DNA from: Prochlorococcus marinus str. MIT 1214
GTDB taxonomy: Bacteria; Cyanobacteriota; Cyanobacteriia; PCC-6307; Cyanobiaceae
DNA length: 64,000 nucleotides
Reading direction: 5' to 3'
Assembly (NCBI RefSeq): GCF_027359355.1
Contig: NZ_CP114777.1
Span: 1,426,001 to 1,490,000 of the forward strand
Position numbers and translations under genes: made by a program
Part shown: positions 33,514 to 40,858 of the stretch, in pieces
Layout: the number at the start of each line of letters is the position of its first letter
How positions within the stretch are numbered: position 1 is the first letter of the stretch
The notes under the pieces: generated by a model
Seen by the model: the letters and a program-made list of their open reading frames with translations, nothing else
Database searches by the model: none
What the model was told of the DNA's origin: nothing

Positions 33514-33683
33514 AAATAGTTGATAAACTGCCAATTTCAACTCAAGTACCTACCAATGATGGGAGAAATTTGAGTACATTATTTTTTGGTTTTATAGGAG
33601 GATTATCTGGATCGATTGTTGGAACAGGTCTGTTATTTTATCTTGCAGTTAAAGAAATTATAGATTTTAAAATTCTTTTCTAA
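33447..33683 (+). CDS. small membrane protein overlapping the ParA-like gene
   Basis: A 78-residue protein with a soluble basic N-terminal part (MPDFEALVRHQQTSRRPASE) and one C-terminal membrane helix rich in glycine (STLFFGFIGGLSGSIVGTGL). Its first 22 codons lie inside the ParA-like gene in another frame. The overlap and the tail-anchor design suggest a membrane partner for the ATPase; this is inference from position only. Confidence 0.6.
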   Translation: MPDFEALVRHQQTSRRPASERLKIVDKLPISTQVPTNDGRNLSTLFFGFIGGLSGSIVGTGLLFYLAVKEIIDFKILF

Positions 33684-33726
33684 AGTGTAATTTTGAATTA
33701 ATACTATTTTATATTTTGCTATATAC

Positions 33727-35568
33727 TTAGATTTGTATATTTGATCTGTCTGTTCTTTTTGCTATTTCTACCATATCAAAAAAAGTTTTTGATTCTTTCA
33801 GTAGTTTTTGATAATTACCAAAAGCAATTATATTCCCATCTTTAAATTCATATATGCAATCTGATCTTTCAATAGTAGATAATCTGTGAGCAATAGTTAC
33901 AATTGTGCAACGTCTACCTATGAGTTCTATTGCATCCATTACGTCTGCTTCCGTTCTATTATCTAAAGCACTAGTTGCCTCATCTAAAATTAATAATTTT
34001 GATTGCCTATAAAAAGCTCTTGCTATGGCTAATCTCTGTCGTTGTCCACCAGACAATCTGATGCCATTATCACCAACAGGCGTATAGAGACCTCTTGGCA
34101 TTTCTGATACCAATTCTGCTAATTGAGCTGCCTTAAGTGAATCCCATACTCTTTGATTATCTATTAATTCTTCCTCTAATCCATATGCAATATTTTCAAT
34201 AATATTGCTGTTTAATAAAGTAATCGCTTGAGGAACGTAAGAGCAACAATCCTGCCATGCAGGTACTTCTGTATCAGTGACTTCAACTCCATCCAATAAT
34301 AGTTTTCCTTTCGTTGGCCTAAGAAGACATAATAATTGATTAGCAGTGGTAGTTTTTCCACTTCCCGTCTCTCCAACAAAAGCTACCCTCGAACCAATAG
34401 GGATAGTTAGATTTATACTGTTTAATGTGTATTCGTCACTGTTGGGAAACTTATAACTTAGTTTTTCAAGTTTGATATTGTTTCTGGGCTCAATTCCTTT
34501 TTTAGTTGGAACGCCTATAGATCTTTTAGTGAGTCTACTAGAAGGCAATTCTATTAACTTAAGTGTTTCTTCTAAATCAGGTATTGATGCTCGCATGGAA
34601 GTTAATGCTCTAAATGAATCTTGTAATGGAGGAGTAAGTTTTAATGCAGCCACTGCAATTGTTGCTAAGAATGGAACTATTTCAATAAGTATGGAATCAT
34701 CTTGCCCAGTTACATATGGGAAAAGCCCAATCGCAAAAATCAATGTAATACCAAAAGGCTCTATTAATGATCTAGGGAATTCGGGCAAGACTTCAGCTTT
34801 CCAAATAAAAGGGAAAGAGCTTTTAGCAGCTAACTTATATCTTTTTTCAAAATAAGATTCCGAACTAGTAAGGTGTACATCTATAATTGTCCTCATTGAC
34901 TCAGTTAATATATTATTTGTTTCTTTTTCTAATTTTATTCTTTGACGAGAGGAATACCTAATAAAAGGTGTTACAAATAATGATATAAATATATAAAAAA
35001 TTAATAGACTGATAATTAAATAAAGAGCTATCGATTTTGCTATAAAAAGAACAGCAATACATATAAAGGTAATCACACATAACCCACTAGAAATTTGAAG
35101 TATTGGTCTTACTAGAAATTCTGAAACTCTTGAAATATTGATCAAAACTTTTGATGACAAATCAGATTTCTTCTTGTTCAAGAAAAATTCATATGGTTGA
35201 GACAGTAATTTTTGTTGTGCTAGCTCTGATAAATCTCGCCAAATTGCTACTCGAAGTCTTTCTTGAGCTGCTTTAAGAAATAATTTAGAAAATGATGCTA
35301 ACCAATTCATTGCTATGTATATTATTACCAGGCTGATAACTTTTGTTTTTGGGTCTTCAGGTATAAAATTTTGTATTGGTAAGCTAGGTTGATTAGGTTG
35401 GCCAATAAAAACAGTAAATAATCTAGAAACAATTCCAACTACAATTACGTCTACCAAACCAGTCAAAGCTGCTACTGGAATTAATTTTAATAGAGATCTT
35501 CTTCTTCTTAATGGCAGAGCCTTAAGTAGGCGCTTTAGTAGATAATATGTTTTGCTGGTGCCTATCAT
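33727..35568 (-). CDS. ABC transporter, permease-ATPase fusion (exporter)
   Basis: A 613-residue type IV ABC half-transporter. The transmembrane domain spans about 25-330 with roughly six helices; the nucleotide-binding domain follows with Walker A GETGSGKTT, signature LSGGQRQRLAIARAF, Walker B LLILDEATSALD and the H-loop TIAHRLSTIE. The family includes lipid A, peptide and polysaccharide exporters. The neighbouring glycosyltransferase (36320) makes a surface glycan or lipid export role plausible, but a tighter call is not supported. It is monocistronic. Confidence 0.9.
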   Translation of the reverse strand: MIGTSKTYYLLKRLLKALPLRRRRSLLKLIPVAALTGLVDVIVVGIVSRLFTVFIGQPNQPSLPIQNFIPEDPKTKVISLVIIYIAMNWLASFSKLFLKAAQERLRVAIWRDLSELAQQKLLSQPYEFFLNKKKSDLSSKVLINISRVSEFLVRPILQISSGLCVITFICIAVLFIAKSIALYLIISLLIFYIFISLFVTPFIRYSSRQRIKLEKETNNILTESMRTIIDVHLTSSESYFEKRYKLAAKSSFPFIWKAEVLPEFPRSLIEPFGITLIFAIGLFPYVTGQDDSILIEIVPFLATIAVAALKLTPPLQDSFRALTSMRASIPDLEETLKLIELPSSRLTKRSIGVPTKKGIEPRNNIKLEKLSYKFPNSDEYTLNSINLTIPIGSRVAFVGETGSGKTTTANQLLCLLRPTKGKLLLDGVEVTDTEVPAWQDCCSYVPQAITLLNSNIIENIAYGLEEELIDNQRVWDSLKAAQLAELVSEMPRGLYTPVGDNGIRLSGGQRQRLAIARAFYRQSKLLILDEATSALDNRTEADVMDAIELIGRRCTIVTIAHRLSTIERSDCIYEFKDGNIIAFGNYQKLLKESKTFFDMVEIAKRTDRSNIQI

Positions 35569-35758
35569 TCCATAAAATTACATACATTTGAGAAATAATT
35601 TCTGCTCATTCGGACAGTTCGTTGGGTGTTCGTATATCAGATCATTATGCTAATACTATTACAGGTATAAAGAAAGTTATAAAAAAGTATTGTTTATAGA
35701 TGATTCAAATTATTTGGATTGTAATATTATTTAAGCTTGATTTCTATCCGGAATCGTA

Positions 35759-36271
35759 TTAATATTTTTTAGTAAATATTAAATATCCTAAGAATATTAA
35801 TATAATGAATGGCGTTAAATAAATAATAAACATGAAACCAGACACTACGATAAATAAACTTACAAAGATAAGAAATCCTATGAATATTATTCTAAGAAAT
35901 CTTTTGATTTGATTTAGCCAAAATGTTCCTTTGATTTTCTCTAGATTAATTTCTAATTCTCTTCGCCTCAGATATAGTTCTTTTAGTTGTGTTTGATGCC
36001 AATTAATTGACTCATCGATTTTTTTTTTGTAAATATTCTTTCCAAGTTTGTCTATGAAATTATTCGATTGTGAAAAATTTGATCTTAATTTTACAACTTG
36101 TGCTTCAACTAAAGATGTACTATTGTCTGATATTTTTTGGTTTATTTCTGTGATTTGAATATTTATTTGGTCTTGTAATGAGAATTTTTCATTTGAATGG
36201 TATTGTATTATTTCATGACTATTATTTTTTTTGTTTTGAAAAAATTTTAAAAAAAAGTTTTTTCTCAACAT
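35759..36271 (-). CDS. hypothetical coiled-coil membrane protein
   Basis: A 170-residue protein. The first 115 residues are polar and charged with predicted coiled-coil (ITEINQKISDNSTSLVEAQV, QLKELYLRRRELEINLEKIK), and the last 45 form two hydrophobic segments (IIFIGFLIFVSLFIVVSGFM, FIILIFLGYLIF). It is probably anchored in the membrane by its C terminus. Divergent from the glycosyltransferase gene with a 48-bp gap. No family is recognised. Confidence 0.6.
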   Translation of the reverse strand: MLRKNFFLKFFQNKKNNSHEIIQYHSNEKFSLQDQINIQITEINQKISDNSTSLVEAQVVKLRSNFSQSNNFIDKLGKNIYKKKIDESINWHQTQLKELYLRRRELEINLEKIKGTFWLNQIKRFLRIIFIGFLIFVSLFIVVSGFMFIIYLTPFIILIFLGYLIFTKKY

Positions 36272-36319
36272 TTGCTTGAGTATTATCTAAGATAGATTCA
36301 TTATGAGAGTATTATAACC

Positions 36320-37384
36320 ATGACTTCTATAATTTTTAACGGGAGCTATATAACAAAAAAAAATACTGGCATTGGAGTCGTTTCTAAGGGTTTACTAAAT
36401 TCTTTATCAGCTAATAAAATAACTACACTCATTCCAAAGGATATAGGCATACGAGGTGATATTTATATACCTAACAACTTGTCTCCAGGTTCAGGCTTGA
36501 GAAGCCATTTGAGACGATTGTATTGGCTTCAAAAAGATGTTCCAAAATTAATGAATAATTTAAATGCGGAATATTTTTTATCACCATTACTAGAAGCGCC
36601 ATTATTTACTAATATAAAATCTATTGTTTTAGCTCATGACTTAATACCAATAAGGTATCCTTCGATCTCATTTTTAACTCTATATCATTTAACTTATATC
36701 CCTTTAATTTTAAAACAATCAAAGCTAATTCTATGTAACTCTATCTCTACGGCTAATGATTTGAATAGCTTTTATAAAGTGCCTAGGCATAAATTATTTC
36801 CAATTCAATTAGGGTTTAATAATAAAAAGTATTATCCAATCAAAAAAATTAGAAAAAAATTTTTTCTAATTATCGGTAGACATAACCCGCATAAAAATTT
36901 GGAAAGGGTTATCAAAGCATTCGCATACGCCAAGATTAACGATTATAAGCTTGTCTTTGTAGGATCTTTTGATAAACGGTATACACCAAGTCTTATAAAA
37001 GTAATTGATGAATTGAACCTTGGACATTTGTGTGTGTGGAAAGGTTGGATTGAGGACGAAGAGAAATTATTATTATTAAACGAATGTCGAGCACTTATTA
37101 TTGCAAGTCTTTGGGAAGGATTTGGTCTCCCAGCTCTTGAGGCAATGGCTTGTGGGACTCCAGTTATCGCTTCTGAACGAGGGGCACTTCCCGAAATTAT
37201 TGGTAATTATGGTTATCTGGTTAATCCATTCAATATTCAATCAATAGCTTTTGCAATGAATGCAGTTATCAATGATAAAGAATGCTTTAATAAAACTCTT
37301 AATGAAGGCCCATCAAGAGCTCAGTCTTTTAATTGGTTTGATACTGCTAGATCAATAGAAAAAATCATTGAGAAAATTGAGTAA
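36320..37384 (+). CDS. glycosyltransferase, GT4 family
   Basis: A 354-residue GT-B glycosyltransferase of family 4. The N-terminal acceptor domain begins SIIFNGSYITKKNTGIGVVS (a GxGR-type GIG loop), and the donor domain has IIGRHNPHKNLERVIKAF, WEGFGLPALEAMACGTPVIA with the EX7E pair and SERGALPEI. It likely uses a nucleotide sugar to build a surface glycan in the cytoplasm. The adjacent ABC exporter fits a polysaccharide or O-antigen context. The sugar specificity is unknown. Confidence 0.88.
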   Translation: MTSIIFNGSYITKKNTGIGVVSKGLLNSLSANKITTLIPKDIGIRGDIYIPNNLSPGSGLRSHLRRLYWLQKDVPKLMNNLNAEYFLSPLLEAPLFTNIKSIVLAHDLIPIRYPSISFLTLYHLTYIPLILKQSKLILCNSISTANDLNSFYKVPRHKLFPIQLGFNNKKYYPIKKIRKKFFLIIGRHNPHKNLERVIKAFAYAKINDYKLVFVGSFDKRYTPSLIKVIDELNLGHLCVWKGWIEDEEKLLLLNECRALIIASLWEGFGLPALEAMACGTPVIASERGALPEIIGNYGYLVNPFNIQSIAFAMNAVINDKECFNKTLNEGPSRAQSFNWFDTARSIEKIIEKIE

Positions 37385-37575
37385 CTTTTCTTTTTCAATT
37401 AACAATTTAAGAACAAAATTGATGCCAAATAAAATATTCTGATCTTGAAATATATTCTTTTATGATCATTAAGATTCAGAAAATTGATTGCTTAATAAAT
37501 TAGATTTATTTTTTCTAATATGTCTTAATTCTTACTTTATAAATGCTATTATAGGTTTTCAAGTCTACTTCTGGT

Positions 37576-37746
37576 ATGCCTAGACAAAAATCAAAAAAAA
37601 AATTAACTTCTAAAATTGTTGATACAAGCGAAGAGAAGAAAATAACTCCTAGAAATGCAAAATTAGTTCTTTTTGTCTTCGGTATAGGTCCTTTAATTCT
37701 TATGTGTTTATTTTTATTCTCCAATGGATTTTTCAACGCACCATGA
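37576..37746 (+). CDS. small single-pass membrane protein
   Basis: A 56-residue protein: a lysine-rich N-terminal half (MPRQKSKKKLTSKIVDTSEE) followed by one membrane helix (LVLFVFGIGPLILMCLFLFS) and NGFFNAP. The layout (basic cytoplasmic part, then a helix) and its ATG make it credible; I think it is a conserved picocyanobacterial small protein. A minus-strand frame over the same bases is discarded because its sequence lacks such order. Confidence 0.6.
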   Translation: MPRQKSKKKLTSKIVDTSEEKKITPRNAKLVLFVFGIGPLILMCLFLFSNGFFNAP

Positions 37747-37917
37747 TAATTTGAAAAATCTTTAGATGACGAAGCATCATTATTTACTGATCTAAAAATT
37801 AGTTCCCTAAAGTTCTTTTCCTTTTGTCTTCTTTTAATAACATCATTTGTTTATTGATCGATATATCAACAATTTATTGTTCGTTTCTAGCTAAAATTAG
37901 TTTTTAACGTACTACTA

Positions 37918-38235
37918 ATGCAACTCTATTTGGTTGATTGCCAGTTTACTGATACTGATAATCAAATTGCTGCTTATAAGCAGTTTGTAGAATTTTGGGA
38001 AAATGGAGAAATGTCTAAGCAAGACAAATTTGATGGATTTGAAATGCTTTTTCGTGTTCATGCTCCTGGAGAAGGCCGTGTTGTAATTCTCTGCAATGCA
38101 AATGGTGATAAGGAGCTCTTTCAACATTTTGCACCATGGAGAGTACAATTTGGTATAGATATGGAAATAACTCCGGTTATAAGCTGTCAAAATGTTGTCG
38201 ACTATCACAAGGATTTATTTAATAAAATGTCTTAA
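37918..38235 (+). CDS. DUF3303-like protein
   Basis: A 105-residue soluble protein, strands and helices alternating (MQLYLVDCQFTDTDNQIAAY, FEMLFRVHAPGEGRVVILCN, WRVQFGIDMEITPVISCQNV), resembling the dimeric alpha-beta-barrel proteins of the DUF3303 family. These are small and common in cyanobacteria with unknown roles. A minus-strand frame of 97 codons over it is a shadow. Confidence 0.65.
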   Translation: MQLYLVDCQFTDTDNQIAAYKQFVEFWENGEMSKQDKFDGFEMLFRVHAPGEGRVVILCNANGDKELFQHFAPWRVQFGIDMEITPVISCQNVVDYHKDLFNKMS

Positions 38236-38309
38236 ATTTATTAAATAAATCTATTAGATATTTATACTAGTTGTTTCTTTTAAATTGAAGTAAAGTTTAA
38301 AATCATTAT

Positions 38310-38486
38310 TTATCTCTTTGAGAGAGCGTTTCCACTTGTCCATATATTTTTAAAGCCGACTTTATCCTTTAGTAGTTGAATAGGAAGGCTAGCTAGAATT
38401 CCTAATGAGATTAAAGCAAAAGAATCTGTAGTAAATCTAGCAACTCCCCATTCTGGTGAAGCTAAAGCAAAAATAGATAAATGCAT
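38310..38486 (-). CDS. small membrane protein
   Basis: A 58-residue protein (MHLSIFALASPEWGVARFTT, then a helix DSFALISLGILASLPIQLLK and a basic tail KDKVGFKNIWTSGNALSKR). One membrane helix, positive-inside tail. Its frame is clean and starts at a good ATG. No named family is known to me. Confidence 0.5.
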   Translation of the reverse strand: MHLSIFALASPEWGVARFTTDSFALISLGILASLPIQLLKDKVGFKNIWTSGNALSKR

Positions 38487-38783
38487 GAAATTACTAATTT
38501 ATAAATAAATATTATCAGATTATACATTTTTAATTTAATTACTTATTAAAAATTATTGTATTTCAGAAATACATCATAAACTTGTCAATATGAATTTAGT
38601 TAATAGCTTTTAAAAGCTAAGCTTCTCAACTTTTTATAGCCTTTAAAAATTCATTGAAATTTCTTTATTTGTTAATAGATAATTCTTCTTATTATTGGTC
38701 TAATGAATTGTTTTTTGTTGAAATCCTGGAGCAACGAAGTTTTGGAAAATTGATTTTCTGGTTTTTGCAGAAGCAATTAAAAA

Positions 38784-38820
38784 GGAGGCCTTACAGCCTC
38801 CACGGATCAATTGGGTAATA
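38784..38820 (+). repeat. tmRNA-tail repeat, copy C (distal)
   Basis: Hairpin GGAGGC/GCCTCC followed by ACGGATCAATTGGGTAATA. It matches copies B (39481) and A (40513), which sits against tmRNA. The hairpin stem is kept although its bases differ from A and B, so paired changes have preserved it. No TTTTGCCC arms precede this copy. Confidence 0.65.
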
Positions 38821-38874
38821 CGTCTGAGATTGAGAAGGAAATCTCTTTTATCAATATGCGATGAAATAGATATA

Positions 38875-38920
38875 AAAATCTTATAGACTAATTATATATT
38901 AGCCTATAAGATTTTCTTTT
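38875..38920 (+). terminator. long hairpin followed by T-rich tract
   Basis: AAAATCTTATAG and CTATAAGATTTT form a 12-bp stem with an inner CTAAT/ATTAG pair, followed by CTTTTT. It can act as a terminator for transcription running from the left; no gene there has been identified, so its role is uncertain. Confidence 0.55.
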
Positions 38921-39352
38921 TAAAGTAATAATAAATTGAATTTTTAAAAAACTATTGTCTATATTTCACTCCCCTCCAAATCATTGGCATCATTGATGAA
39001 TCAAAGGTTTTGAATTTTGAAGTTACAATCTTTGTTGAGGTGTATTCATTTCCTCTATAGGTCAAAGTTCGCATTAATGGAAGTCGAAGTCGAATGTAAA
39101 TTAGCTTTTTATGTGATGAGATACTTTCTTGAATTTACATACATATTTTTTGGTGATGTAACACTATGTACATTTTTTTTCTTGCAATTTAATTTACGCA
39201 GTTAATAAGTTCCACTCGATACATAAAACATCTAATTCTTTAATTTTATCTTTATAAACCTGATTGATAATTTTGTAATAAAAAATCTTTTTCTTGATGG
39301 GTTTTTTTATTTTTCAGAAGCTTGAGAATTTCTTTGTAGAAGAATTATTGGA

Positions 39353-39425
39353 TTTTGCCCTTAACTTTGCCCTTAAATTTTGGTTGCATTTTGATTTCAG
39401 GGTTTTGCCCTTAATTTTGCCCTTA
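39353..39425 (+). repeat. paired TTTTGCCCTTA repeats before copy B
   Basis: Four TTTGCCCTTA units in two pairs (39353 and 39365; 39403 and 39415), 11-12 bp apart within a pair and about 50 bp between pairs. The same layout with TTTTGCCCCC precedes copy A at 40385. It resembles arm-type recombinase binding sites in spacing. Confidence 0.6.
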
Positions 39426-39480
39426 AGTCTTTTTTGACTATTCTTTGAGATTATAAGACTTGTTCTGCTGGAAAGAGAGT

Positions 39481-39518
39481 GAGGCCCTCGCAGGCCTCGT
39501 GGATCAATTGGGTAATAA
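39481..39518 (+). repeat. tmRNA-tail repeat, copy B
   Basis: GAGGCC/GGCCTC hairpin and CGTGGATCAATTGGGTAATA. Together with its left flank it matches 40371-40558 over about 185 bp, including GGAAAGAGAGTGAGGCC and the trailing TGACCT. It is the left limit of the lipoprotein gene cassette. Confidence 0.75.
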
Positions 39519-39584
39519 GTGACCTCTATCTTTTATGTCTAATTTCACTAGATCAGCTAGAAAGGGTTTAGCAAAAATAAATTA

Positions 39585-40241
39585 ATGCGTCGTTTAGTAA
39601 TCCTTGCAACGATTGCTCTTGCTACTTCAAGTTGCGCTAGAAATCCAGCGCAGGGTTCTGTTGACTCAAAGACTCACAAGATGTGTCTTCAAGCAAAGGA
39701 TTATTTAGGTTGCGTGCAAGCTCAAAATGCTATTAATACAAAATCCAATAAAGAGAAGATTAATGAAAGTAAATACACCTCTGAAAAGATTCATATAGCC
39801 AGATGCGGGTTTGATCTGGAAGATTGTGAAATTGTTTTTAAAGACGGGGAAATGATTATCAATGAAGTTTTTAGAATTTCCAGAAGACAATTTGAAGGTG
39901 TTGTTAAATCTACTGAATGCAGACAAAGATCAATTGCTCTTCCAATTTTAAAAAGTTGTTTTCATAGTCAATATGATCGAGATTTCACGATTGCATACAA
40001 AGATCTAAATGGACTATCAAATTCAACAAGAGTTTCATTTAGGCCTGGTTACTCAGCTGATCAAAGTGGGTGGAGAAACTTTCAATTCGACTTGCAAAGT
40101 TGGGCTGGAATGGCAGTAACTCCATTAAGTATCGACAGACAAAGCAAAAAGATCCCAATGGCTTGTAAAAATGGTGTTTGGGATGCAAATCATCCGAAGT
40201 GCAGAGATCAAGGCATTACTTCTCCAATGGATGTGGATTAA
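39585..40241 (+). CDS. lipoprotein of unknown function
   Basis: A 218-residue exported protein. The signal peptide MRRLVILATIALATSSCARN contains a lipobox-like TSSC, so the cysteine at 17 is the likely lipidated residue. The mature part is polar with about nine more cysteines (for example IARCGFDLEDCEIVF, ECRQRSI, ACKNGVWDANHPKCRDQ), implying several disulfides in the periplasm or on the outer surface. The last part (KNGVWDANHPKCRD) recalls small disulfide-rich domains. It is the only gene between repeat copies B and A, so it appears to be a captured cassette gene. Confidence 0.65.
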   Translation: MRRLVILATIALATSSCARNPAQGSVDSKTHKMCLQAKDYLGCVQAQNAINTKSNKEKINESKYTSEKIHIARCGFDLEDCEIVFKDGEMIINEVFRISRRQFEGVVKSTECRQRSIALPILKSCFHSQYDRDFTIAYKDLNGLSNSTRVSFRPGYSADQSGWRNFQFDLQSWAGMAVTPLSIDRQSKKIPMACKNGVWDANHPKCRDQGITSPMDVD

Positions 40242-40290
40242 ATAAATCGTTTCTTACCACTAGGCCTGATTAAATAAAGCAGGTTGACAG

Positions 40291-40338
40291 CCGATTGCTA
40301 TCGGAACCAGAAGGGCTGACTTAGGTAAGTCCTTTTTT
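40291..40338 (+). terminator. terminator-like structure after the lipoprotein gene
   Basis: A hairpin CCGAT/ATCGG at 40291-40304 is followed by GACTTA-GG-TAAGTC (40318-40331) and a run of six T. It lies 50-95 bp after the stop of the lipoprotein gene and should end its transcript. Confidence 0.6.
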
Positions 40339-40384
40339 GTGTTTTTGAGACCATTGAGAATTGCTTTTTAGGAGAATTATTGGA

Positions 40385-40458
40385 TTTTGCCCCCAGTTTT
40401 GCCCCCGAAATTCTCTACAGATCTTTAGTGAATGTTTTGCCCCCGATTTTGCCCCCAA
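40385..40458 (+). repeat. paired TTTTGCCCCC repeats before copy A
   Basis: Four TTTTGCCCCC units in two pairs, 12 bp apart within each pair. They are the counterpart of the TTTTGCCCTTA pairs before copy B and differ mainly in the last bases of each unit. Confidence 0.6.
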
Positions 40459-40512
40459 AGCTTATTTTGACTTTTTTTGAGATTATGAGACTTCTTCTAC
40501 TGGAAAGAGAGT

Positions 40513-40550
40513 GAGGCCCTTGCAGGCCTCGTGGATCAATTGGGTAATAA
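40513..40550 (+). repeat. tmRNA-tail repeat, copy A (adjacent to tmRNA)
   Basis: GAGGCCCTTGCAGGCCTC is a hairpin with a 6-bp stem, and CGTGGATCAATTGGGTAATA follows. Read on the minus strand it comes just after the coding end of tmRNA, so the hairpin can serve as its terminator. It is repeated at 39481 and 38784 and probably marks an attachment site. Confidence 0.75.
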
Positions 40551-40555
40551 GGCTG

Positions 40556-40785
40556 ACCTAACCCCATCTCCTAAAAGATCAAGCAGCAACAGGGGCTGTT
40601 TGACGGGAGAAACTAACGATGTTGTTAGCAGTTATGGTTTTGCTCTGACCGAGCAGGCTTCAGTCACTCGCCTGATACCCCGTCGAAGCCATTGCAGCCC
40701 CATTTATGGAGCTGAGCGGAATCGAACCGCTGTCCGAGATACTGGTGTGAATCACCTAGTCCATTAGAAAATAGACATTTACATT
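40556..40785 (-). ncRNA. ssrA: transfer-messenger RNA, circularly permuted two-piece form
   Basis: On the minus strand the acceptor piece comes first and ends with a T-arm and CAGCTCC plus discriminator A at 40707. A five-base spacer follows, then the coding piece starts GGGGCTG at 40701. GGGGCTG pairs with CAGCTCC to close the tRNA-like domain. The tag frame, 40629 down to 40582 with stop TGA at 40579, encodes ANNIVSFSRQTAPVAA. Acceptor before coding is the permuted arrangement known from marine Synechococcus and Prochlorococcus, so the mature RNA is two molecules. tmRNA rescues stalled ribosomes and tags the product for degradation. The outer ends are estimated. Confidence 0.95.
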
Positions 40786-40858
40786 CTGACAGATCTTTTG
40801 GAATTAATGGATTAGTGTTTAAAGAACTTTTTTATCCTTTTTTAATAACTGAAAAATA

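Noticed and set aside
39017-39205. A 62-codon frame starting with TTG between repeat copies C and B
   Set aside because: No ribosome-binding site and a composition like random AT-rich sequence; aromatic and Leu-rich without a clear helix pattern.
40531-40767. A 78-codon plus-strand frame
   Set aside because: It is antisense to the tmRNA gene and only open because of tmRNA composition.
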